The notes under the pieces were generated by a model. The model made no database searches. It was not told the origin of the DNA and worked only from the letters and a program-made list of their open reading frames with translations. 64,000 nucleotides of DNA from Lingula anatina (taxonomy: Eukaryota > Brachiopoda > Lingulata > Lingulida > Lingulidae), in NCBI RefSeq assembly GCF_001039355.2, contig NW_019775470.1, forward strand, positions 99,940 through 163,939. The letters are read 5' to 3'. Both the position numbers and the translations under genes were made by a program. Positions 12,681 through 26,696 of this stretch are shown in pieces (the stretch's first letter is position 1; each line of letters begins with the position of its first letter).

Positions 12681-15351
12681 AATATACAAAACAGCCAATA
12701 TTCTTTTTCAGTTTAATTCACGGTTTGGAAAAAGGCAAGCACAAAGTGCATATCCAAAAATGCAAAAAAAATGTAAATCCCCACTTTAACGACAAGGCTT
12801 TAGTCGGTCATATACTCAAATCCCCGAAAATGGGTGCTAATCAATCGTTCGTAAAAGACACGGTTTTGTTAAGATACATTACCCAAACGTAAATAGTGCT
12901 CAGTATTCAAAAACGGCATCGGTTAGTTAATCATCTTGCTTTCAGCTGTCTGAAACCCTTCCCCACCCTGTGTATCAGAGGAAACAAGAAACTTCTCACT
13001 CCTCCAATTTCGAGTGTCAATAAATGCTTGTTGATAGTAAAGATGCGAGTTTCCAATAATTCAGGGTGAATTCATCTGGCGATTTGGAGAAAAGAGTTCT
13101 GTTTAAAATCAAAGTGTTGCACCACTCTTATATCAAAGACGGCCACATGGGTATGGTTTCTATATTTACAGGTGCGTTTCCACGTGTTATTATCTGAGAT
13201 TAATCGATCGTAAATTCACGGCCTAAATGTTACATTTAGGTTATACTGGTACATGTATTAGCTCAGAATAATTCAAACGTGTTAATGCTGCAATGCCAAA
13301 ACTAAAAACGATACGAAAAATATTAGCAAAGAAATCAATGGATGGAGACATTAACCATTTTTGTGTAAAATCGGTGCAACTTCCGTACGCCCAATTTTCT
13401 TTACGCCATAAAGTAGCCATCTATAACTTTGATAACAATGTCCTCATTTTGCAAAGAAAAAAAATGTACCTGCTCTTTCACATGGTGCAGTCACATGTGT
13501 TTTTGATAAGAAATGGATGCAGACTCGGTTGAGAGAGTATCGATAGGGAACTGTACGAATGTAACGCCATTTGTGATTACTGTAATTATCTGACCGCTAC
13601 GTGCACCATGTGGTTTTCAACGGTTCACTTTATAAGTCGTGAAAACAAGTCGAGGATTTATAAAAAAAAATACTGCTGCACCTGCCCATACATCAGGAAC
13701 GTAGGGATTCTGAGGTTAATAATAGATACGAAGTCGAAGGAAAATGTGCTGATTATAACAGAAAATTGAAAGATGTGATCTACCTGTAAGTACAGATGTT
13801 GAGTTGGAGAAAAAAAGTAAGGGATATGCTAATGAAACCGCCTATCGAGTCGCCGGTCAAAACCTGAATTTGATACACTGCCTTTTCCATTGATTAGCGT
13901 GACTTTTAGACAACGAAACGGTCTTAATGGAAAATGGCGATTGCACACACACATTTATGTCATAAAAGCAAGCTTCTATAAAAAAGGTACAAATCCAGAT
14001 TGGGCATTTTTCCACTGAAAGACGTGGGGATGATTATGATTTTGCAGACCAGCTTATTAACACGAAAGGAGATATAAATTCTATAACATAATATGACCGG
14101 CTGACAAACCCTACACTCCTGTAGAACAAATTACGAATATGTGTTCAACTTTGATATAATATGATACATATATGCACTGGTATTTCAGCATAGAAAAATT
14201 ACTGTATTTACATATTAACCTGACCTCTACTATATGGCGTATTGGCAGTAAATTTTAGATCTTAAATAGGCACTATATTTCCTGAATTCGTAAAGGGACG
14301 GGGTAACTATGTTATTTTTGTTGAACTGCTAACCGGGCAAACCCGAGCTCGAGCTCAGTTATTGTGAAATATGCTTTATAAGAACATTCGTCTCAGTATC
14401 TCTGTAGATTACTTCTCCACCAACTCAATCAAAACAGATAACATCGTTTCCTCGGAATGTGCGTCTGGTCCGGCCATTGAACTTATTGCCACCGGGGCAG
14501 GTCTTCTTTGACCTTAGTACTTAGAAGTGTCGGAAGATTAGAACTTCCTGTCTATTCATCTTTTGAGAATATAAGTAAAGTGCTGAATGTTCATCAAGTA
14601 CCACCGTGAAAATTTGCTAGACATGTACCCCAGGAAGTTAATAAACAAATTTTACTTATTTGAAATAAATTAATAAATAAATAAACAAAAATAAATAACA
14701 AGATAACTGACTAATAAATAAATAAATAAATAAATCAGTACATCAATAAAATAAATAAATTAAGGATAAAGGGAGTCAGAATAACTTTGACTCAAATTAA
14801 AGAGTTGATAATTGACTTATATACGGTGGGCATTTGATTAAAGTCAATCACTCTCATTTCTTGTTAGAATTCAAGCTCAATCAGTGAACTTTGGTGTGAA
14901 ATAGATGCAATGAATAAAAAAAGCGTGAATTAACAGGCCAAACCCTTAACTGAGCTTCACCTCAAGAACACGTTCATTAACCTCCCGTTTGGAGTAAGCG
15001 TAAACAACAAATTTGTTTTTCCACTTTATGATCCTTGAAAAACATGGGGCATATTTGCAAAAAAGAAAAAAAAAACATTTGCACAAAATAATGCTGTATT
15101 TTAATTCAGAACTCCAAAATCCACAAAAAGGTTCATTGTCTGCATAAAATTTTAAGGTTTAATTTCGCTTTAGGAATTGTAAAAGTTGCTCTCTTGGAGG
15201 TAGTTAGCACTGGGGTGTATAGATTCGTATATCGTCTGCCATGGACACAGTGCAGTGTACTTCAAATATGGATGATCTCACATAAAACCAGCTTAATGTT
15301 TCCAAGTAAAAAACAAATGTCCACTCGGTGCTCAATGTTATCAGTGACGTT
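11127..15351. other. Intergenic region, no gene recognised
   Basis: No coding frame with support on either strand. It includes a (CT)n microsatellite at 12641-12677 and an (AAAT)n-type low-complexity stretch around 14655-14760. The open frame at 13293-13532 has no recognisable domain and AT-driven composition. Confidence 0.55.
12641..12677. repeat. (CT)n microsatellite
   Basis: Uninterrupted CT dinucleotides on the + strand. Confidence 0.95.
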
Positions 15352-15561
15352 CTAGATGCCAAAGTGTATCCCTGGACTCGCAAACTTTAGTCCATGCCCT
15401 TTACTCCCGCCCTCGTGGAGGTAGCGTCGTTTGAAGTGTGGGTCGGGGTGTCGTCTGCCATGATGGTGCTTAGTGTTCCGAATGTGTTCCTCTTCGTATT
15501 CCTTCTTATGTCTCCATTCTTCGTCTCTGTGTCGCTTGCTCTCTATGTCGTCACCACCCAT
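15352..15561 (-). CDS. Third member of the HLKRRY-motif family, no membrane tail seen
   Basis: A 69-residue frame starting MGGDDIES and carrying RRHPDPHFKRRY (residues 36-47). This matches the motif and its distance from the start in the two + strand paralogues. The region before the motif is strongly charged (EEW, HKKEYEEEH). After the motif it runs only about 22 residues and stops, without the Cys-rich hydrophobic anchor. It may be a soluble or truncated copy, a decaying pseudogene, or a first coding exon: an A|GTAAAG donor-like site lies just after the motif and could splice to an unseen tail exon. The Gly2 start could allow N-myristoylation, which is speculative. It lies on the opposite strand to its relatives. 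Confidence 0.5.
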   Translation of the reverse strand: MGGDDIESKRHRDEEWRHKKEYEEEHIRNTKHHHGRRHPDPHFKRRYLHEGGSKGHGLKFASPGIHFGI

Positions 15562-18500
15562 ATCTTAAACAGAATTTCACGGCATCTGTGAGATTTTATT
15601 TTACAAGCTTGACGAACTGTTTTCTATCAAATTGTGAACACTTTATGCTCGAAAACAGTAAACACTTTACATTCTTCAAAACAGAAACGAATTGTTAAGG
15701 TAAGATAAATTCTAAATCCGTTACAAATTCCTACAGCGCAAAGTCATGGAAAACCTTTCAATAAATGTACATTATGCAAATATATGGATAAAAGTTAGTA
15801 AAGGAACGCAAATAAATGATTAAAAAGCAGAAACTGGGTAAATAAAATAATAAACAAATACATGGACAAAAAATATATATTAACAAGAATAACAAATATT
15901 TAGGGTAAAAATTAAAAGGAGTAAAATATTATTGTTGTATTGAGTCTCCGTATTGGCAGTCGTTATACACGCCTGCTGTCCACACATTGAAAGGCCGAAA
16001 ACTATAGTTTGTACAAATGTGAGCTTGTATACATTATGCACTCTATTCTGGCAAGCTTTGGAAACTTATGGCAGACAAACACAAAACAACCCATTGCATG
16101 CTTTGTCAGTTTTAATTGATTCGACCGAAGCCAAAACCACCTATTTGAGAGATGTAATAAAAGATGCAAGATGCCCAGACCCGTGACGAAATTTGACCAT
16201 TATAGTGACCTTTTTATAGGATCGATAAAATGACCAAATTATTTAAAGATAAAATGTAGCAACCTGCCACTTGTTGGTCAATAAACAATCCAAAATACAC
16301 CAGAGTTTGCACCAATACTATCGAAACAATATAAAATGTAAAATACCACGCTATGACCTAAATTACCTATCACATATCTCACCTTCCGTCTCTTAAAACG
16401 CTTTCCTGAAATCCCGCTACACCCTGTGTCGTGTCGAAACACACGGGAAATCAGGAGAGAGTCTCCAAGCCTGTTGTCATAGTGCAGGTCTCAAAGCACT
16501 GTGCAGAGAAGTATAGCCGTTACGATTTCTTTTCTCTTTTTTTTTCCACACCATCTGCTCAACAGAATAACTTTTGGATGATAAACGACATCTACAGTAC
16601 TGTCAATAATTGCAGAATTCGTGAAATCGCGGTTTGATACAGTATGCTCCACATACATGATGGGCGCAGATTGAGGTGATACTTTTGATCAGCACTGTAT
16701 CCTCCCATATGTTGCAGGGCAAGGCATTTTGTTGGAAACCTAGAGTGCAACATGTGTTAGGGTAATTGCGGTATAATTGATTCCAATTGCAATAATTTCA
16801 CGAAAGCGATGTTTCAGTTACATGCAGTTATCTCCCCAGAACACTGCCAAGGGATTCTTACAGTATGAATTGTCATTAATCTGAATGTATGTGTTGAGGC
16901 GCAGGGCAGCTTTTCTAGAACAGGTATCAGTGCGTTAACTCCAAGCAATGCCTTTTGGTTCCATTTTACATAATTAGAGGTGTCATGACCGGAATTTTAT
17001 CTCCAAATAGAAGCTAAAGGGAAATAAGGAAATTGAACAGGTTCCGCCTTCTTACTAATCATTGCTCGATCTTTCCCCGCATTTGATTTTATTTTATTCA
17101 ATTTGTCATAAAATAATTTATCTCTAATTGACTGCTCATTCACTTAGACCACCCTGTCACCCTGTGCATTTCGGTAGGAGGCATCGACATTAAGTCTTTA
17201 ATCTGCGGGATTTTATCTTTTTTTTATTTCTGAATTGGGAAAGGTCAGTAGATTTGCATGGATTGTAGACCTAAAATACAGGTATGTCTTTGGGGTATTT
17301 TCAAACGAGGATCGGTAACCTTTCTAAAACGGTACTGGGTCATACCGACCTGATACCCGTCATAATGTATTAAAATGTCGACGAGGTTATATAATCTTGG
17401 TGTTTAGAACACAAAATAGTCTGTCAGCGGAGATCCATAAGGGAGAGGCAGGCAAGGGGGGGATCTGACCAAATAGCACACCAGAGGGGGTGATAGGTTG
17501 TCATACCTGTCACAACCTCATTCCCTGTTGAAGTCTGACTGCAAGCTAATGAAATATTGGATGGTAAGATCAGACAAAAATAAGTAGCTATAGCCCAAAG
17601 GATCCTCACAAGTCTATAACTGAGTGTGTTTTCGTAAAGGCAGACAAATAATTACGAAACAGTTAAAACGTACCGGTACAATTATAATCAAAATATTATT
17701 TTTTATTAATTATTTGAATAGATAATTCAATAGTGAAATCTCAACAATGTTTGATCTTGTAATAAAACTGAACAAATGTCAATTAACACCATTTCCTGAA
17801 TAACTAAAATACTCATTATGTGAAAAGAATTAAATAAACAGGTGCTCTAATATAAAATGTACATACAGTATACGCATCTATCTCATTAAAATATCAATTA
17901 AAGGTACATGTACATATACCGTAATAGAGTATAAAACAGTACCTAAAGACATAAACCACCGGTTAGTAAAATCAGAATATTATTTTATGTACATGAATAC
18001 TATTTCATCAAAAGGTCGACAGTGTCCAAAGATGACGTGTATCTGAAAACCCCAAATAAGTACGTTTTGGTCCCTTGAGATTTTAGGCACGCTGTAGAGT
18101 TTCCCCGTACTCCTTTAGTTTTGAATTACCTAAAAGTAGACGTGTATTCCAAGAGTACGATCCTATTGACTAATCATCATACAGTTTATATCTGCTTATT
18201 TGTTTCGCCAGGTTGAAGCCATTCCTTGTTCGAGCTTGAAGTGCTTCCTTGTTAGAATCTACACGATATTAGCTTGCAGGACTTCCTGGTACGAATCTTC
18301 AGGATGGCAAATAATAAACACCTATTTTCACATCAAGTCTGTTTGGAAGAAAGTAAACCTTCCATGGAACCTATATGACTTCAAAAATAGGCGCATCCGT
18401 TTGTTATTTTATCAAATACGTGCAGGTAACGTGCTGATTGTATATTGTAAAGTACATTAGCGCCTTGTAATGTTTGCCTTTTATACATCATCTTCTTAGA

Positions 18501-19272
18501 TAATACATTGATACAAATAGTGTAAATTGTTAAAGGCATCTAGGAATGTCTCTTTAACTAATTTGATTAATATATAACATGTATAAAAGTTTTGGCATCA
18601 CAATTCTGATGAATCAGAACACAATGCACGGCGATTTGATTTATATATTGCTCAACGTATTCTGTTCTTTGTGAAAACTTTAAAAAATCCATCATATAAA
18701 TACACTGGTGCGTTCTTTAAAAATCACATATATCATAGAGCCCTCCCCTTAACTTTCGCAAAAGTATCGTCGGAATAAATGTGTTAGTTGTGCACGAAAT
18801 ACGATAAACAGTGTCTGTTAACATTACGTTAATCACAATATTGCATAACTATGTACATATAGTACATATAAATGGAAGCTGTATCAAAGTCCGTGTACAT
18901 TGCACAATGATTGTGTTAATCACAGCAGCTAGGGTGGACGTGGCTGTGTTCACGTGTAGCTCTCAGGGTGGAGACGAAGTTGTAGCTAAAAGAAAATGAG
19001 ATCCGCACTTAAGGCGCTGTAAAACTCAACGATTATGTGTAATGTACTGATGAACTAACTGGAACGGAGTGAGTGTTTCATTTTGCTTAATGCGCAACTG
19101 AACAAAATTTTAACATGCTTACAATTAATATCACTCGAGATCGGTCTTCTTTTTACCATATAGGTGATTGCTTTGCTGCATAATTTAATACATATTGCAC
19201 ATTTTTATCTATCTATCTATCTATCTGTTTAATTCATTTTCATTCTTAAACAATGCAATATTTGTTTGTTTT
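15562..19272. other. Intergenic region, no gene recognised
   Basis: AT-rich non-coding sequence between the small - strand frame and the 3' end of the mucin gene. Short open frames only. A short (TCTA)n tract starts near 19205. Confidence 0.55.
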
Positions 19273-19278
19273 TTTATT
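19273..19278 (-). promoter_or_regulatory. Candidate poly(A) signal for the giant mucin gene
   Basis: TTTATT on the + strand, i.e. AATAAA on the coding strand, about 650 bases beyond the stop codon at 19926. The interval between them would be the 3' UTR and contains (CAT)n and (AAT)n low-complexity tracts near 19508-19575. A chance hexamer is possible. Confidence 0.3.
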
Positions 19279-19925
19279 TGGGGGATGTGCTGTTAAATTT
19301 TCCGTAGGAAAATGGCAAAAAGGTAAGCTTACCTCTCTCCCCCTTTTATTTTCTGGTGCATTCCCGATCTTTGGTCTCTCTATTTTAAACTCCCGCTGCG
19401 GGTGGAGAGTCCCCGTGAGCAACGTATCCCAGCCAAAAAGATCAGACTCTGACTCTGAATACGATAAAAACAATGGGTAATAATCGGAATACATTGATAT
19501 TTAGGCATCACATCATCATCATCATCATCATCACCATAATAATAATAATATTATTAATAATAATAATAATAATACCCGTATAAAATGTTCAGTAGACTTT
19601 ACATGGGTAAAATGAACAGAATTAGATGAATAAAGTCAATAAATAAATAGGTAGTTAATATATTGAGATATTAAATGTAAATAAACATATGGACAAAATA
19701 CATGTATAATTTGACAACAATGTTTCCGAGGCCTTCAACAAAATTATACAATTTTATATTAAATGTAACTTATCCAGCTGTCAAAAGCCATCTTGAATGT
19801 CACACGCCACTTAAAAGCAATAGAAACTACTATAATAACCGCACTTACTCAACATTTCTTTCACATATACCTACCAGTATATATAAACATTAATGGACAG
19901 TATAACAGTATTCCTCATTCAGGAT

Positions 19926-20187
19926 TCACGTGACACCCAAACCACGTGACATCTGACCCAGGTGACACCTACCGTCTTTTCCGACCCAGTGATCCCTGTT
20001 TTCGTAAGCAGGGAGGACCCCGAACCGATCCCTGTGGAGGTGATCGTCACTGGAGCCCGAGCTTGAGCCGCGGCTACTGCTGACGGTGGTGGTACTGTGC
20101 ACTCCTCCTTTGCCCAAATAGCGCCAGTAAGGGGTGTACTTGGGGTGAAAGACGCCAGTGGCTGGACCATAGGAATCTGCTAAATAC
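19926..20187 (-). CDS. Mucin last exon: cytoplasmic tail and stop
   Basis: Acceptor GGCAG before 20187; the stop TGA is at 19926-19928. It encodes about 86 residues of tail: a Tyr-rich start ([17 protein letters not shown]), a Ser/Thr-rich stretch ([18 protein letters not shown]) and a His/Arg/Gly end. With the preceding exon the tail is about 105 residues. The Tyr and Ser clusters are possible phosphorylation sites; no named signalling motif is recognised. Confidence 0.85.
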
Positions 20188-22484
20188 CTGCCGGGATTTA
20201 CAAAAGACGCTGTAAGAACAGTGTTTTCCCCAAGACTAAGCAGTTTTTAAAATATTTAGATTAATTCAAAACGTAATTCAACATATGAAACGAAATTCAA
20301 TGCACAGAAGGTGCGCACATTAAACTAACTACACTAATTACATTACGGTTCTGTATCTTTCTCGATCATTTATTTGTCGCTGCTATTAATTTGCAAGCCG
20401 TGTTAATTGTGGCAAATATACAACATTTCGTGCCGACTTCTTACCTGCGGTACCTCTCCGAACGGTGCAGCCTCTTCTCTTTTGCCTTCCTTCTCTTAAA
20501 AATGATGACAGCGATGAGGATGCAGATGGCCACAATCAGCGCCACTCCGCCCACGGTGCTGGCTGCTACAATGGCGATCTCGTCCTGGGTCAGTCCCACC
20601 TTGGTCTCACAGAGGTCGCCACTGAATCCCGTCTCGCACCTAGAGACATTGAGATGTTATTTAAGTACAGTATATCGGATTATATAACTTGGGTGTAAGC
20701 ATGTGTAAGCATCGGCGGTAATCAATTGCGATTTGTTCTTCGGACACCTACCAGCGCAGGGTATGGAGACATAGAATCATATAACACAAACGGGCAAAGA
20801 GGGAAATTGTCAAAAATGAGCAGTAACACTGAATTTTCTTCTAATTTTCAGTAACACTGAATTTTCTTACGTTTTTTATTTTTTATTTTTATTTATATAT
20901 CTATTAATTATTATTTTCGTTATTATTATTATTACTATTATTTGAATTTTGGCACTTATTAAAGACGGTGGTATACTGTATTGAACTTCTGCAAAACTGA
21001 AACGAAATAAAAGGAAGAAACGAGAGTAAGACTTACTTGCAGTACCAGCGACCGCGAGTATCGTCCGGGTTACACTGGCCGTTGTTTTGACAGCCATATA
21101 CTTCACAAGGTTTCAGGATTTCTGGAATGTTGAAGAAAATTTACTTTGACTGAACTTTGATTTTGATAACCGGCGTAACAATGCCAAATCGACTACATTG
21201 TAATAACCTTTTGTATATTCGTAACACGTACATCCCCATGTTTTCTCATTGCAAGCCCCACATGTATGCATATGCCGAACCTTAACATAATTTACATAAT
21301 TTAACATAATTTGTATATAATGCAACTTTAACATGGGCATGTTTAAGTCTCCAGTTTGACTTACCGCCAGCAAATGTTGGTGTTCCGATAACTGAGAACT
21401 CGGTTTCTCCGGAAGAAAGGGTATAACTATCACTCTTCAGTTTTTGCAGAATATACTCTTGCACAATCCTTTTGTTTTCGTTGAGGTCTTGGCCAGTGGT
21501 GTTCACTTTAATCTGGTGTTCAACAAACAAGCTGCCATGGCTGAAATTGTGTTGTTTGATTTCACTTTTAAAATGAGCAGTACAAAATATCATAAATGTA
21601 ATACAGAGCTTCAATATGTGTGTGCCGCTGTGTCTACATGTACGTGTCGCGACACGGCTTGGGAATAACATAGTAGTTTGCCACAAATATTATATACGTC
21701 ACCGAGTTTACCGTTATATTTTCTCAAGATTAATTCTTAACATTATGGCAGCATGTCAAATCGCAGACAAAAACGACAGGGAGTATACATGTATAGGTAT
21801 CAATCAATAAAAATGTACGCCACTTACATTACGCTTGTTATATTCAGATCTATGAAACCAGCTAGGGAATTGTAAAATGCTTTTAACTGAAAAACAAATA
21901 AAAAACGGACGTTAACACTGTGTTTTATGCACAGACCGGACCATATGTCTCGGTTATGAGTACTGAGCATATCCACATTTCCAATTCTTAAAAAATCAAC
22001 ACAAAAAGATGTCAAATAATTTAGAAATCTAGACACCAAAAAAGGTTTTAAAAATGCATGACTTTAGCCTCTAAAAGTAACTATGCAAAGCTGGAAATTA
22101 TAAAGATATCTAAATATGAATTCTTCATCCATTACAATTAACTATGCTTTAATTATTTGGGTATGGCGAACAAATATTAGCTTACGGCGCTGTCCAGGAT
22201 ATTAAACTCTGCCGAAGAGCGACTCAAGTATTTTGATGGATCCTTAACGCTCAGTGTTATATTAACTGAAACAAAAGATTGAAAATATAATGTTAATGTC
22301 ATATATCATTGTGAGCTGGTCTTATCTCCCTATAATCACACTGTTTCAACGAAAAAGGGAGGACTGGCTTGATTTTTAATCTCTTTCTTTCTCAAGCACA
22401 CAATCACAAACACGCGCGCACACACACACACACGCATATATACATATGCAAATGCACACACACTGTATATATACATATACAAAT

Positions 22485-22524
<40 letters not shown>

Positions 22525-22527
22525 GCA

Positions 22528-22559
<32 letters not shown>

Positions 22560-25500
22560 CACGGCTAAAAACCAGAGGTGATATGCACCGTACATACCGG
22601 TATATTGCGTCTCTCTGTCACATCTGGTGCCACTTCCGTAATAACCAGCTTTACACACGCACCGGAAACTTCTCACACTGTTGATGCATGTGGCATTCTC
22701 ATGACAATTGCCATTATTCACTAAACACTCGTTTATATCTGGAAAATACAATTAAAATAATTTTTTATCCTACATGTCTTTTATGATAAATTCTCTATCA
22801 AGAGCTCTTAAAGCAAAGCATAACATAACAACTACTGTCGCAAATAATATCAAATATCCATTAAAGGTATAAGTAAAACAAGAGTTACATCTAAACATGG
22901 CACTTGCAGCTAGCCTGTCATTACGTCCCACCGCACACCCAATGTCTTCTTATTTGTACTGTATTACACGGACTATAAGGCGGTGTTCGACAGTTCACAT
23001 GATGATTTCACGCCACACGGGTGGCAAACGTACTTCCATTAACTTCCAAGAGTGCATTTGCTGTTATTTTGAATAACCATCACACGTTTGTGCGTTCGAG
23101 TGTGTGGAGGGGGGGGGGGGGGGGGGGTAGGGGGGGAGCGTGCAAGCCTAACATGTAACTCCGTTCATTGTAAACGCTTAAAGTTTAATAGGTTATTAAT
23201 ACCTGTGACGCCTCCAATCACCAGCGCAGGTGTGGTTATCAGGGTGAACGAAGCGCTAAGATCTGGGTCAGGTAATACTTGATTAATCTGCTGAACTTTC
23301 TCTAGGATGTACACAGAGATACTCCGAGTAGTCTCGTTCTCTGGGGCGGTAGTGTTCAGTTGGACGGTGAAATCAACCACTAAGCTGCCATTTCTAAAAT
23401 GCAAGTAGTTTTTTTGTCATTTTTTGTATATCATACAATCTGTTTGCTTAATAAGTTTGGTGAAATGATGGATAATCTCTCTCTCTCTTTTCTTGCGCGC
23501 GCACATCCACGAATATTGCATACACACACTCACACTAGCACACGCACACATAATTGTCACGCAATCTCATAATTACAAACCAAACCGATTACACAATGCA
23601 CACACGTTTCAAATGTAATTTTAGAATAAAACTCATCAAAGTCATATTAATGGCAAACAATCTGATATCCCAGTTAGTGGTAGTGGTATCATAAATGTGA
23701 GGATTGTAACGTGACAGAGAGTCCCCCATGATCTCGACCTTGATTTTGACCACTTAGGTCAAACTAACCCTAACCGTTATAACTATACTGACGGTCAATG
23801 AAAACGCATCATTCATTTATCAAATTATATTTTTGTTCCTTTGGCACATTAAGAAAATAACAGTTTTCGTGTGAAATATGGCCCATTACCCAGTCACACA
23901 AGGTGAAATAAAGGCCAGAAAAGTTCATTAAAATGTAATGTCACAGATGTCAATTGTTATAACTAGTGCTTTTTTATTCCAGATACCATGTCTAACATGA
24001 TAAATGGTTCAAAAAATACAAAATAGTGGTGACAATATACATATTTTATACCATTTAGTCAAATTTATAACAGGTACCCCCTCAAATCCAATGTTTCACT
24101 GCGATTTCTACATATGTAAAGAAATGTCTAATTAATTGAAAAGACGTCATTAAATGTCACCAAATTTACACACAATGAGCATTAGGATGTGCTCGTTAAA
24201 GTGTCTAAAAGCGTGTGTGTCTACCACGTACTGCAATTATCTCCTTCAACAAGGGTAAAAATTCTGTTTCGTGGGATATTATCCAATTCTTCCTAAACAG
24301 CTTGGGGGAGTTGGTTCATGTTTTTATGGGTTGGTTCTCCTCTGCATTGCACACAATTCATGTCACAGGTGATTAGTAAGGTTAATATCAGGGCTCAAAG
24401 ATTCCATGATTCCATGGTGATTCCATGCATCCTTAGAACATTGTGTTTCTACAACAAATCACTTGCCAGGCGAGAAGTGTGAGCAAGTGTGCTGTTATGA
24501 TGAAGCCTAGAGTTTACCCCAAAGTCAGTTCTTGAAGATGGAGTGAGATGTCATCTGAGAATGCTACGTTCAGTGATCCCACAAGGACCTGAACCTGGCC
24601 ATCCATCACTGAAAGTCGGTTTTGCTGCAGAATCAAATTATTTCTTGTATCGCGTTGATAGTCAAATGACGGTCCGTAGACATGTTGAAAAATGCCTCTT
24701 GAAAGGGTGTGTGCAGGATAATGTCGCCTGAGGTGTTAAATCAGTCGGCATTTGGGGAACATTCCAAGCCCGTGGTATTAGTACATTGTTCCCTCTGGAA
24801 CTAAACTTAACTGTGTCATTTTACGGCAACATTCTCAACAGATAGCTCACTCCATTTGCAAGAGGTCACTTCAGGGATGCTACCGGCTTCATTGTGACAA
24901 CGCACTTGCTCACAGCTCTTGTCTGGCAAGTGATTTCTTGCTGAAACACAGGGCTCTAAGGATGGGACAACCGTCTTTGAGTCCTGATATTAATCCTACC
25001 GTGCACCTGTGGCATTAATTGGAATGTGCATGGCAGAGGAGAACCAATTCCAAAATAATCTGGACCAATTCTGCCACGCTCTTTAGGATTGATGGCGCAA
25101 TATTCCACAAAACAGAATTATTACCCTTGTTGAAGGCTTGTCGCGCCATCTACAGGAGATAATTGCAGTACGCGGTAGACGCACACGTTATTACGCACGT
25201 GACCTTTAACAAGCACATCCTAATGCAAATTATGTGTAAATTTGGTGACATTTGATGGCGTCTTTTCAATTTTATAGACACTTCTTTACATCTGTGGAAA
25301 TCACAGTGAAACATTGGATTTGAGGGGGTACCTGTTATAAATTTGACTAAATGGTATAAAATGTGCATATTCACACCAGTAATTTTTATTTTTTAACTAT
25401 TTATCATGTTAGACATGGTATCTAGAATAAAAAGCACCGTTTATAACAATATACACCTGTGAGGTGATCATTTGTAAATAAAAGTACATGAAAATGGGGG

Positions 25501-25899
25501 TGGGACAACCTTTTTGACCAATGTTGTATATTGAACCTGATTAATTCATACCAATCAAACAGGAATAACGCATGATTTTGTTACAGCTGATCACAAAATC
25601 ACTGAAGCGGACATTTTAAACTTCCGAATGGTCAGCCCACTCTCTTATGACCAAACAAGTGCATTTGTTCATATTTATATGGTTGGAATCAATTCTCGGT
25701 AAAAAAAAAGTACAAGAAAGTTTTCTGGTGCGCTTTCAGTATATATTGTGGGCGGACTCTCTGTTACACGGACGCCCAGTTTCGTTACACTTGTAAATCT
25801 TGATACATACGTATAGTGTACCCTTGGATAAGTAGGAAAAGTAGGATACAATGTATCCCTCTATATTTTGTATGTATTGTATCAAGAGTTGCCACTATC

Positions 25900-25943
<44 letters not shown>

Positions 25944-26404
25944 CTTATCCTCGTTATAACCAGTTCAATGAAGCCTGGGTAATCTGAGAAGAATGCCCTA
26001 AGCTGAAAAAGAAACAAAAAAAGTAAATTAAATTTTTCTCAAGCAAACGCAAGTGATTTTTTATTATCAATATAATTATTAAGAAACCGGTCCATAATAA
26101 ACGAACAAGGTTTCTGTTTAGGAAATAACATTGCCCAAAAAGTTAGATATTGCAGAAACAATGTGTCATACATTATGTTATATTAATTTTAAAAAAAGGA
26201 TTACAGCTTCATTATTAATATGTTGTACTAACCGTTCGCAGTAATACATTATAGTTTGTTGCACCCGTTTTATAGCCGTCTGGGTCAAAGGTTCTATTAA
26301 AAGTCATTGTCACTGAAACAAAATATTATTGGGTGCATAAGTTACCATGCACACACCCGGCAAACATAGAACGTTTTATAACGTTACCATAACGTGGCCA
26401 TACC

Positions 26405-26458
<54 letters not shown>

Positions 26459-26665
26459 GTAAAATTTACGTTATGGTAATTATATATAAGAACGTTATGT
26501 GCTTGCTGGGTAAGAGGCAAAACCGTTTGTCCACAATCACAGTATGCAGATTATAAATATTTGTAAATATATTATAAAGAAATTTTAAGCAAGAAAATAC
26601 ACATAAATATGATTGTCTAACTGTGCAAAACAGAAGTAGAAATATCCGCTTTCTCACAAACAAAT

Positions 26666-26696
<31 letters not shown>

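Noticed and set aside
22336-22581. Cys/Val and His/Thr repeat frames
   Set aside because: Translations of the (CA)n/(CG)n microsatellite in an intron.
26326-26556. Poly-Lys and poly-Phe frames
   Set aside because: Produced by the 52-T tract inside the MITE-like palindrome.
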